From Agelaius tricolor (Eukaryota > Chordata > Aves > Passeriformes > Icteridae), in contig JALJCS010000004.1 of assembly GCA_023055355.1 (NCBI GenBank), forward strand, positions 24,650,744-24,714,743: a stretch of 64,000 nucleotides of DNA, given 5' to 3'. A model generated the notes under the pieces. That model had not been told where the DNA came from and did no database searches. It saw nothing but the letters and a program-made list of their open reading frames with translations. The translations under genes and the position numbers were made by a program. Of this stretch, positions 1-11,400 are shown piece by piece. The stretch's first letter is position 1, and the number at the start of each line of letters is the position of its first letter.

Positions 1-2735
1 GTTGTGCAAAAGATTTTTGGATGTGTAGAATACTACTTGCTTGAAGCAGAGAAAAACAGATTATTCTGTGTAAGATCAAATCTATCACTTTTTTTTAGTA
101 AGACGAGGGAGAAGATACCTCAGTATTAAAACTGGAGTTAGTTAAATTTTTTAAGAAAACAAAAACAAGTGTTTTTGTTAATTATTGTTATGACTCTATT
201 TACATTTGTACAGTTTTTATCCTTAGAAAAATAAATGTGTCAGAAATGTTTAAGCCATGTATTATTTACAGTTACAGGTTAGTCAATATGAACTGCAGGC
301 ATGATTGTTAAGATTTAGTAAGTTGTAAAATGTTGGGCATAGATTTGTTAGTATTTTTTTTGTGGTACTGTTTAAGTATGAAGGCTGTTCTTGTAACAAT
401 GTTGTGCAGTGTGGTTAGGATTCAGTTTTTGTGTGTTGGGTTTGATTTTGGGGCTTTTTATAGTTTTTAATTCAGGTTTTGGGAATACATGTTGAAGAGG
501 ATTAATCTGTCCTTTGTTCTGATAGAATCTGTAAAAAAGACAACTTGATACATTTGGGCAGCAACATGAATGTAAAGCTTGTGGATGATGCTTGCAGTAG
601 CGGGAAAACACAGTTAGTTTATATGTGTTTAATCCCGAGTTAAATCTATAGGCTGCTGAAGCTTGACTACGTGAATTTTTGTGAGATTCTTGTGATGAAC
701 ACCTGCAATTTTAAACCAACAGTCTTTAGTTCATAGGCAACCATCCTCTTTCTTTCCTTCCTGGCAGTGATTGATAGACATATATAAAGACAAAGGAACA
801 GTCAAATTCTAACAGTTGTATACGTTTGCATGAAAATTATGATTTCTCATCTAGTTGTAAAACACTTAGCTTGTAATTCAAGATGTTGTTTGCTTTTTGT
901 ATGATTTTTGCCTTTTTGATGTGCCTTTTATTATATGTAAAGGGCTGGAAGAACAGACTGCTATATAAAATATTTGTATACTTACTTAAATATCTGTGTG
1001 GGAATTGATTTTTAAAATTAAATCTATTTATATATGTCATCAGAGCTCTTATCAGTATTGTTGGCTTATTCCTCTCCCTTGTATGCCAGGTATGGGCTGT
1101 ATCACACTGTTAATACTGTGCCAAACTCCTGCACTGACTCTGGCTTTCTAGAGGAGTACAGGTTTGTTTCTTTGAGCTACCTGGATGAGCCCAGTGAGTC
1201 TGTATGAATTTGATTTTAAACTTTGTGCATGCTGTGGTAACAGAGGTCTTGACAGCTATAATGTCATCTAACAGATAGATCAAATATAATTTCTTTTAAA
1301 TGCAATTCCGACGCATTTTGAGCAGCTGATGCTTACAAATTGCATTGGAATGACTGCAGTTACTTGTCTGTAATTCTATGTAAAAACTCACATGATATAC
1401 AGGGTAGGATGTATGTGTTTTTCATAAGACTTTTGGTCATAAAGGTAAATACTGGCATAGCTGTTTCTATTTTCAAATGTTTATGATAACAAAGTGAATT
1501 ATTACACATATCAAAGCAATACAAGAGTAGAACTGAATGAGCAGTGTGAGGGGGATTGATTTTGCTGGTGATTCCTAGGATATATTGTGGTTTGCAGCAA
1601 ATCTAAACATACTATTTGCAACTGCTTTTCTAAAGCTTGTACAGAAGAATTCCACCAAATTCAGTGGGACACTAATTGTTCTGCCCTTTCTAGATAGAAG
1701 TGATGTGAACATAACATATATCTTGAAATAGGGGTTGACAGACAAGGTGTAGGCTTATAGGGGAAATTGAGGACTATGTATACTTAGTATACTTTCTTAT
1801 ACTTGTATACTTAGAGGAAGACAATATTTTACCTTTCGTGTGCAAACTTTAAAGGGCAAGTTATCCAAGAAGGAAAAATGTGGAGATTCAGTGTAAATAG
1901 AACTACTTGATGTTGTGGGCTAGAAGCTAGCAATCATGTTGTTTTCCATCATCTGTGTGGAAAAATGGCAGGTCCAAGAATGTTTGCTCTTTCTTGAAGC
2001 AGCTCTTCATGTAATAAATTTTGATTGATTGGTATTAAATGGGTAAGTGAAGGTTTAATTCCTCTTGTTATCATGTACCAGGCTCTACAATAACAAAAAA
2101 TATGCACACTTAATTTTGCATAATGTAAATTCTAAGTGAGTATTTTATTGAAGAACTTGGTAAAAATAATTTACACGGTGGGGGTTTGTGTCATCACAGC
2201 ACTGGCACCATCTTCTACTGAAAAGAAGGAGAGGGTGGATTAAACCTGAAATCTTGTGTGCTCTCTGAACGTGGAGATGCGCAGATCTTGTGTAATATTC
2301 CAGGGCAAGTATTTGTAGTTAGGATGATGCCAGATGATTTTTTTTTTTTGACTTGTTAGGTATTTTTTGTTTTGTTAGCTTTCCTCTTGCCCAGCCCTCT
2401 TACAGCACAATATAATTCTGGATGCTTTTGATGTCTTAAAATGACTTAGTATGGCTACAAGGAAAAGCAAAACTATGTGAAAGAGTAAAGTATATTGAAA
2501 TTGTAGTCTTTGACTTGTTTCTGTGGAAAGGTCTTAATGAGTATTGCTTTGAAATAGCTCTAACGAAGTGTTTCTTTAAATATCACTAAAAAGCTGAAAA
2601 GTTTTCACATTTAAAAAAGTTGTCCAACCTTGAAGTATTTCTTAGGTGGTGTTGTGTTTTGTCTCTGTGGCATAAGCTCTTGCTAGGGGAAAAAAATGGA
2701 CACTAATAAGCAGAAGATTAGTTCTTTTTAGCCAG
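1..2735. other. Intronic stretch without recognised features
   Basis: AT-rich sequence with T-runs and no recognisable repeat family. Both short minus-strand open frames here (372-611 and 837-1040) are low-complexity and look like chance. Confidence 0.7.
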
Positions 2736-2740
2736 ATCCA

Positions 2741-3000
2741 ATGCCAAGCCCTTTGCACCCAATTTCCAGTTTCTGCCTTTCCCTGGAGGTGTGCTTAGTA
2801 AGTAGAGGTGCTGCAGAGAGTCTGTGTCCTGTGCATAGTGTGTGTTTGCTTGCTCCATCTGTGTCTCACAGGGCGTGGGGGTTTTGTTTTGCTGAGCACT
2901 GGCGCAGCCGGCACTGCATTCCAGGGCCTGGCTCCTGTGCGTGACAGGCAGCACGCACGGGAGTGACCCAATGGACAGGCCAACGAGGAGACGGAGGTGG
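2741..3000. other. Local GC-rich segment with CpG cluster
   Basis: GC content rises sharply over about 260 bp in AT-rich surroundings, and eight CpG dinucleotides fall between 2873 and 2995, where the neighbours are nearly free of CpG. Overlapping short open frames on both strands are a side effect of the composition. It could be a small CpG cluster of a minor promoter, or an old repeat or LTR fragment. No TATA box or splice donor was clear enough to call. Confidence 0.4.
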
Positions 3001-5335
3001 ATATCTACTGCCAGTGGATAACTTCATATAGGATCCACACTGGAGTTTTTAAGACATGGGGAGGAAGGCTGTGGACTGGTTTTGTTGTGTTTGAAGACTG
3101 AATGTGGAAAGTATTTATGTAGATTGTTCCCCAAATTTAGTAGCTGATAAGAGGATGGAAGTGCAGTTGAACTAGTTTTGGACCAGGTCAGTTAACTATA
3201 CAAAGAAGTTCTCAACAGGTAAATTTCAGATATCTAAAAAAAAATGAACTGGGCATTGGCATGAGGAATAACAAAATAACAAGGAATAAAGATATAATGA
3301 TAAGAAACATATTTTAAAAGTATATATATATATTTTGAGAGTTTAAAAAACCCCAAAAGGTGTGTTTCATTAATGAATTGCTTTGTTTAGTCTTTCCTTT
3401 AGAGGTTGCCAAAGTAATCTTTGTTTGCTGTACAGAAATCAGACGATACAGTTCTTGTAAATTTCTCTATATATTGAAGTTTCCTAATCTGTTTTCTTGC
3501 TACTGTTAATGTGTTGTCTTGTAGAGCTGCAAAGGTCTGCTCCTTTCTGTGATAAAATTCCTGCACTGTTAAGACTAAGTCTTTTTGGCACTCAAGTTAT
3601 TTCCTTGCCTGGTTGTCAGTAATGTGTCTGAAGTGTTTTTAAGTGTGTGGCTTCTGTGAGTATTGTAAATGATTCCATTTGTACTTAGTAAATACTCTAA
3701 AACAAAAGGTCCCATCTTAAATTTGGTGAGGCTTTTTTTGGCCCCTTCCAATTGTGCTGTGTTTTAGCCTATTTCTGCAGAATATTGCTGTGATGACTTT
3801 TCAGCAAAAAGTATTCTACCCATAACCTATAGTCTACTCATTACAGTTAGGTTAATAGAAATGGCAATATAGCCATACAGTTGCATTATCATTTCTATTT
3901 GAAGGGTAGAGATATTTCAGGAAGACTTCTCAGGCAGTAATTTTTTTTTTTTTTGAGATGGGTCTGAATGTAAGACTCTTCTGCTTAAGAAAAAGGCAAC
4001 CAGAACATATAAATGTGTTCCCTATCTTGTGTTCTTAAACTCCTCTCTGTGTGAGTAGGGGGAGGTAATAACCCTCCAACCAGTTTCTGTAATTACCTGC
4101 TATCCTTTCTTGTAAGGATATTGGCTTTTATCATTCTCTGTATAAATTCTTCCCTAGGTAATTCATTAAATAAAAGATATGACAGCTGACTTAAAGATAC
4201 TGTAAGGTATTTGTGTATAAATTACTGTTAAGCAACTCCATCCAAGCTCTTTAAGTGCCTTTGGCAGTCGTGTGCAAATACACCAAGACTAGCCCTTGAA
4301 CCTAAATCAAATAAAGCAGCCAGCATCAGTAAAATACTTGTTTGCTTCTGCAGGCACTGCTGTCCCATCCTAGCCCTGCCCTTCTAGTGGGTATTGCCTG
4401 GAAACTAAATAGAAACAAATTTGTTTCTATGAAGCAGATCTACATTAGGTTACTTCCTTGAATTTGTGATATAATAGAAACAAAGTCAAACAATCGCAGC
4501 AGACCTTGCAGGTGTTGAAACAAAAGTTCAGTTGTATTAGATTACTGATCTTGGACTGCAGGGATATTTCCTTACATTTTTGTCTTAATGCCTGAACTGA
4601 AATTTACATTAGTTGAAATACTAATAAACTACTTGAAGATTGACATTTTAAGCATATGATCAAAAGTAGCTATTGTGTTTCAATATGGAGTACTTAAAAT
4701 GTGGCTTCGGCTTATTTGTTTGTTTTTGTTTTTTTTTTTTTTTTTTAAATTTGTATTTAGGAGTAGTTTAAATCTGGGAAGTTGTCAATATGTGTATTCT
4801 AGACAATGAAAAATGTTTTATTTTGGTTTTAGTTCCTCTTTGTAGTCTGTTCTTAGATCTAGACAACAATATTTTCTTGATTAAAATCTAAATTAACCTC
4901 TGTTTTTTAAAATCAGTTTAATAAGCATTTGATATGTATGTATTATTTTAAGTATAGACCTTGCACACAATCTGTAAATGTGTTTACACATACTGTAGTT
5001 TTATAGATTTTTTTGTGATTTTGGAACCTAACCTAGTGATTAGATCAATTTGCTTGCCTTGAAACTTCAATCACTTAATCTAAACTCATAAAATTTCTGG
5101 AACATCCTTTTACTGAGCAGTTTTATTCTGAAATAAAGAAAACTGACATTTTTGTCTTTGCATGAAAAACACCAAAGGAAAATAATGGTGATTAAGACTG
5201 GCATACAAGATAAGGCTTTGTCTTCCTGCTCTCTACAGAGAGTTTTCTTTCATTCATTTTTATGTAGCCTGTTGTACTGTACATTAATACTACATAGCTG
5301 GCGTCTAACCCACTTCTGTTATCACTTTCACTAAA
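3001..5335. other. Intronic stretch without genes
   Basis: AT-rich. Contains T-runs at 3941-3954 (14 T) and 4729-4746 (18 T) and a short TA run near 3320. Nothing else was recognised. Confidence 0.7.
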
Positions 5336-5340
5336 CCAAT

Positions 5341-5620
5341 GTGGGGGCCCACTGGGGGCCCAATGATTTAACAGCAGAGAAGGGACACATTATGTGCAGG
5401 ATGCCTCCAGCAGTGGCCAGGTATGGGATTGAAAGGGTTTTTGCCATTTTAGTTGCTAAAATTAAGAAGAGTGGACTTCATAAAAGTTAGGGAAAATTCT
5501 AAGTGATCATGAGAAGCATGTTTTTTCAAAAGTGCCACAAAAGAATGGGAGGTGGGCACCAATCAGGAAAGGCCAAAAGGCCAAATATTAAAGGTTACCC
5601 TCCCTCTTTTGGTATTCATT
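5341..5620. other. Possible unclassified repeat
   Basis: Starts with two back-to-back copies of GGGGGCCCA separated by two bases, followed by about 250 bp of moderate-GC sequence and the motif AAAGGCCAAAAGGCC. The texture differs from the flanks and suggests an old inserted element, but no family, terminal repeat or target-site duplication could be assigned. Confidence 0.2.
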
Positions 5621-5699
5621 TTATTGACCAAACAATTTGTTAGAGATCACCAGGGTGGTACTTACTCTTAAAACGATGGATTTAGAATTAATTGTCATT

Positions 5700-5761
5700 G
5701 TCTGTTGGGTTTTTTTTTTTTTTTCTGTTTTTTTTTTTGGTTTTTTTTTGTTTTGTTTTGT
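5700..5761. repeat. T-rich low-complexity tract
   Basis: Runs of 15, 11 and 9 T separated by single G or C interruptions. No adjacent retroposed gene was seen on the minus strand, so this is probably simple sequence. Confidence 0.85.
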
Positions 5762-7727
5762 GATTTGGTGGTTTTGGAAGATGCTAATTTTCTGCAGCAC
5801 CTCTAAAATGTGCATTAATTCTTTGAAAAGAAAAAGTGTGATATGGGTGCATGTGCCTCATTTATACAAATTTTGCATGTACTCATTTATACAACCTTAG
5901 AATAGAGAGTCCATAATTCTGATTTAATATTGACTCTCTATCTGCATTCATACTGTGTGCCTGTGCACAGTGGGAATTACTGGCAAAAATTTTTTATCTT
6001 TGACTAAAAAACAGCAGACATTTAAATAGCAGCAAGTTTAAAGATGTTTTGTGTTTTTTGTGTGTCTACACCAATGTGAATTGTATTACTAAAATAGTAT
6101 TTTCTTTGGCCAATATGAAAGTTTCTCTCACGTAAAGAAAAACAGTAATCAGTCTTCAGTTTGTTCAGTTGAATCTCTTTGAAATTGCATGTTAAAAGGC
6201 AGAAATGTTGCTGGAGTTATTTGAAAGGATTATACTCTTGTCCCCTTGCCTTTCTCAGAGATTTTTTGTGGTTATCAGAAACCATGTTGATACAGAAACA
6301 AACAGCTTCCCCAGCTTAAATGAGGGGGAGACCCTTCCATATTAAATATAATAATAATAGTAATAAATGTAAAATACACCTATATAAATTCTCAGGGTCT
6401 TGTCATTGCTGAATCTCTAGGTATTTGTAAATTGTTACTGGCAGTATCAGTACTGTCAAGTACCTTTGCTTCCTCTGCAGACTTGGGCAGTTTCTGCATT
6501 TCCTTTTATACATTATGATTATTTGTTACCCCTTTCTTTGCTTCCACACAAGAAGGGGTGAGAGCTGAATGCTCAAATGTGCTTCCCAACTTGCAGAAAG
6601 TGCTGAGGAATCAGGTGTAGTGTGCCTTATGCCCTCTTTCTCAAGGTGTCTGTATCTTTCCCTTCTTTGAAGCAGTTTTGATTTAAACTGTTGCTGTATC
6701 TTACCTGTGTTTGTTCTAAGTCACTTTCAAACATAATCATCCCACTGCTAAGGTTTTGGTGTGTTCATGTTTGAGCATGTGGGAATTGATATGCCTTATT
6801 TTCCTTCTGTGCCTTCTGGAAATTAGATTTTTGGCGCTGCGCTTTCAAAGATGGCTTTGAAGCCCTACAGGCAAGCTGGAATATCAAAGGGCTACAGGAA
6901 TTCAGCCATAATTGTTTTATGGCTTGCCAGAAATCAGCCCTATTTGTATAGGTAGCATAGAAAATAGCTGTGATTTAACAATTTGGTGCGATTTATATCC
7001 ACCATAAAAATAATAAAAAAAGTTAAAGGGGTATTTTGGAAGCAGGAACTAAGCTGTAAATGCTAATTGCTTCTCCATTTTCTCAAAGGAACAAAAAGGA
7101 AACAGGATTTAGAAAGCTTTCTATTGAAGAAAACTTAAAAAGGACCTTGTCTACTTTGAGGATATTTAATACTATACTTCACTGTGAAATTGCACCTTTT
7201 TTTTTTTCATTTAGTGCATTTAGATCATGCTATCCAAAATGTGCATATTAATATGAACTTATTTATTACTAAGTCAGAAGTAGAATTAATGCAAACTTAT
7301 GCAGCAGTATGAGTAAGTAGTCCAAGTGACCTCACTTCTGGCAAATTTGGATTAGTTATTTTCTTTTGTGAGTGTAGACTTGATGCCCTTGCTCTCTTCT
7401 GGAAGTCTTGCTCCAAATTACTTTCCATTTGTACTGAAAAGTTAAGTGTGCCAAGCAGAAACTGTGGTTTGATACATTATTGGTTGCTTGGGGAAGCTCT
7501 CTTGAAGTGTTGGTACTCTTATTTGGAAACCAGGGGTTAAGAAGCACTGGATGCCTCTTTGGCTGTACTGGGTACACTAAACATGTGAATATATATGTAA
7601 GGTAATCCCCAGTGTAGGGGAGTGATGTAAAGAAGTGTTCTCTGGCTTATGATTCAGTGGCTTGTGGTAAAAGCAAGCACTGAAAGATAATTTCTTAGAA
7701 AAATGTAGCCCTTAAAGAGATGTCACT

Positions 7728-7751
7728 TGGCATTAGGAGAACCTAATGCCA
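7728..7751. repeat. Perfect inverted repeat, 10-bp arms, 4-nt loop
   Basis: Arms TGGCATTAGG (7728-7737) and CCTAATGCCA (7742-7751) enclose AGAA. The pairing is perfect and stops abruptly at the next base on each side. Confidence 0.9.
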
Positions 7752-8466
7752 TGATTTGGGGAGCTGTTGCTGCGTCTCTGTCTGAAGAGATGTAGAACTG
7801 CAGGTCACTTGTAAAGTAACAAAACTAGTTGGTAGCAGGTGAAAATTCCAGAATACAGGGGCATCAAGGCAATAGTGTTGCAAGCACTTTTGAGCATTTA
7901 GTTGGGAATAGTCTATACTCTGTAAATGCAGCAGACCATGGAATGAAAAAATTATCCAACTTAAAAATGAAAATGTGAGATCCAGAAAAATCAATGACCC
8001 AGTACATCTTGCTGAGCATGGCAGAGGCTAACAATTCTGTACCAGTACTCATCCTTTTGCTGGTCTGTGTAGGCCTGCAGATACCCAAGCTGTTTATAGT
8101 AGATTAAGCACACCTGATTTCTTTCTCTGCTCTCATTCTGGTTCTAGAAAGCTGCTGATTTCTTTTGGAATGCTGATATTGTTTAAGAAGCAATGAAACT
8201 TCTATTTGCTATGGGACTTAACTTGATATGTGAGCAAGGTTTGGCACTTCTAGTACTGGCCTGCCCTGTCAAATCTCAGTATTCCTGTTAGCTCTTACTC
8301 TGAAAATCTTTGAATGAGATTTTTATCTCAAGAATTAATGCCATTCATCTTGCTACCAGTGGCACTCCTGTCACTCAGTCACTAAAAAGACTGATTTCTT
8401 TATTTTGCCTTTGTCTTGTGGTATCTGGAGGTGACTGATCATTTTAATAAGCTGAGGGATTTGTCT

Positions 8467-8492
8467 AGAGATCTAGATCCTTCTAGATCTCT
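8467..8492. repeat. Perfect inverted repeat, 11-bp arms, 4-nt loop
   Basis: Arms AGAGATCTAGA (8467-8477) and TCTAGATCTCT (8482-8492) enclose TCCT. Each arm itself contains the palindrome AGATCT. Confidence 0.9.
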
Positions 8493-11400
8493 TGATTTAA
8501 AGCTGTTTGTTCTGAATGGCTTTTAGCCTCTCTGTTTATACCTTTAGTTGGTTTCCAGCTTTGATGTTCATCTGTTAACACTTGAAGATTTGTAGGTGTG
8601 ATTGTCATACAGACTGGGTCTTTTTCAGTAACTAAATCTTGCTTTTAAGACATACCTATTCCTTAGTTTATGGTATTTGAATGTTGTCTCCTGATTTGAG
8701 TTGTCTTGCTAGTAATTTGGCCTGACAAGTATTGCCCCTCTAATAAAGCAGTGCTCAAGGTTCAGTTCTTGGGCTTCTCAGTGAGGTAATAATGTCCTTG
8801 CTGGGATGGAATTATTTAATAGTAGCTGGTGAGGATTTGGATTCTGTGAACTTTGTATTGCATTGAATACTTATTCCATTTGCTTTTTTGAAAAGCTTTG
8901 CCAGAAATGGAAACCATACAGTTGATCCAAGAAGGAAGACAAATACCTGGTGCAAATACTTCTATGTAATGAGGTGTGAGAAATTGCACAACTTAATATT
9001 TAGCCTGAATTGAATTGCCATTCAAACTATGTTGTTAGGGGATATATCACTTCAGATTACCTGGGTGCAACTTGACAGTGCAGTTGATGCTTTAGGCATT
9101 GTGTAGCTTAAGTTGTTTCTCATGTAATTTACATTCTAAATTGTTAGAAAGTCATTCAGTTGTGGAGTGGTAACACGGTGGAGACTGTGGATGTATCTCA
9201 ATTAGCTTTCAAACTTGTGGCACATGTAACTCAACTGGCATGTGAAGGGGGACTCTCCAGCCATCTGCTGCAGCATCATGGCTATAATGATTTCACTTTC
9301 AACAAGCTCCTAGTATTCAATAAGTTTGAGATCTGACTTTTGTTGTTGTGAAACAGAATTAAATTAAAAGTTGATGTAGTTGTGATTTGTGGGCATCTCT
9401 GACCTGTGAGCTAGCCCACAGGAGGAGGTGCATTTGCTGTGTATATTCTACTTTACATGCTTTTGTGGTCTCATTTGGTAGCAGTTTTCCCCTTGATATC
9501 TTTGTGCAAAGGAACTATATGTAGTCTGTGGTAGGTGAAGTGCCTTTGTGAGTTTTTCATTTCATACTGTCCCCATTCTCAGCTTCTAAACTAACAATCA
9601 TGTGGCATTTCTGATGATCTTGGTCTCTGTGCACTAGTTGAGGCATCCAGAGGAGTTTATTTTCCATTTGCTGATGTGTATCCTGCACTTGTGTATGCAT
9701 TGCAGTTCTTGGGTAAGAATCTGAAGTGCACCCATTCTTTCTGTGAGCACTAAGAGTGCCTGAGAGACTTTAAAAGGTAATGGGTCCTTACAAGAGGTCT
9801 TGTTTATACCACTTCTTTGTACTTGCTGGTATGTCATTATTTCCTGTGTAAAGTTTATAGCAAAAAAACCCTGAACATGATCCCTTTTAAACATCTATAA
9901 AATAAGATCTCTAGCTGCAGAAAGTGATTTGCAGCTTGCGAGCTCATCTACCAAGCTGAAGTGCATTATGACTAACCTTATTGTGCCTTAGTTAAGGATG
10001 AAAATAAGCTGTTCTGGAGTTGCTCAATATGCCACTTTAATACTGTCTTCTCATCTTCCCCTTTTTCAAGGGGTACTGTCCTGGGTTTTAGACAATGGAT
10101 TTTATTTTCAGAGCTTTTGTAAATACAATTGGATTAATGCATACAGCTGACAACTTAGTAGAGTGCATATGTGACTTGGTAGGTGTGGGTGCAGCCTGCT
10201 GTCAAAATGGGTGGCTCATCTTCAGTGAAAGCTTGTCACATAAGATGATTTACTGTGTTAAAACAAAAGACATCCTTCAATTCCTTGAATGCCTAAGTAT
10301 TGCTTTGATGTTGCTGATATATTGTGGTCTTGGCTCCCACACTTTTGTGCAAGAAGCTTTAACTTGCTGAAGAACTGTGCTTTTTAGTGAATTCACTAAC
10401 TTCTAAGACCTGCAGACTTTGCTACATGTTTGGGAGTTACAGGAGACTGCAGTGTTAATTTTTAAGAACCAAAGGAAATTGCAAGGCTTAGACAAAAGTT
10501 TCCACTCTAGCTGACAAATGGTTATCTGCCAACTAGGAACCACTCAGATCTGTAATAAGAGAAGGGTAGTAGAAAGCTTTTCTTTTCACTTAAAAAGACA
10601 ATAATGTAATATTTTAAAAAGCTTTTTTCTTTATTTTTTCCAGTGATACATATTGTTTTTCTTGAAGTGGCTCTTGATACTCTGTTTACTCAGAGGAGTA
10701 AGATAAGGAAGACCAGAAAAGGGAGCTGTTTTAGTATTTTTAGAGTTTGTACATTTCTGAAGAGCAGTGAATACCCTCTTCATTTGAATGCCTGCAGGGT
10801 TACCACTTTGAAAGCCATGTGGTACTCCAGGAGACTTCACTGCCCAACTAAGCAAGGGGTTTAAAAACTTCTAGTGTGGTCATGCCAAAGCTGCTCTTAC
10901 ACCAGGTATCTGTAGTATCCATGCAACTCATATTTATGCTTTTTATGTTCTGCGTCTTGAATTTTTTTTACTCTGGTTTGTTTTTGTGTGAGAGCATTTA
11001 AATTGTCTAATTGGTTTCTCAACTGGTAATCTTAAATCGCCAAATAAATCAGTCAGACTACTTCTTGGGTTCAATATTTGCAGGGGAAGAGGGAAATGAC
11101 CTCATAACATCTTTCCTTCTATAGTATTTGACCAAAATGAGCAGTCATTTTTTTGTTGTCCCCAAATCTGATGCCAGAGATGAAGGTTATTGCAGTGACT
11201 CTTGAAGATATGCCACTTAGTTCAGCATGGTCTTTTAAGGGACTCTACTTGGCACCCTGGCACAGTGATAGCAGTGTTTGTTAGCTGAATGGAATACTAG
11301 TGAAGGAGAGTAAGCTGCAATGACATGGGAGCTGAGCTCTGCCTGCCCAGTGCTCAGAAGTCTTTCTATTACAGGCTCATAACTCAGTAGGCTTTTATAG

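Noticed and set aside
5621..5815. Lysine-rich minus-strand frame (KKKPKKKTEKKKK)
   Set aside because: It is the translation of the T-rich low-complexity tract at 5700-5761.
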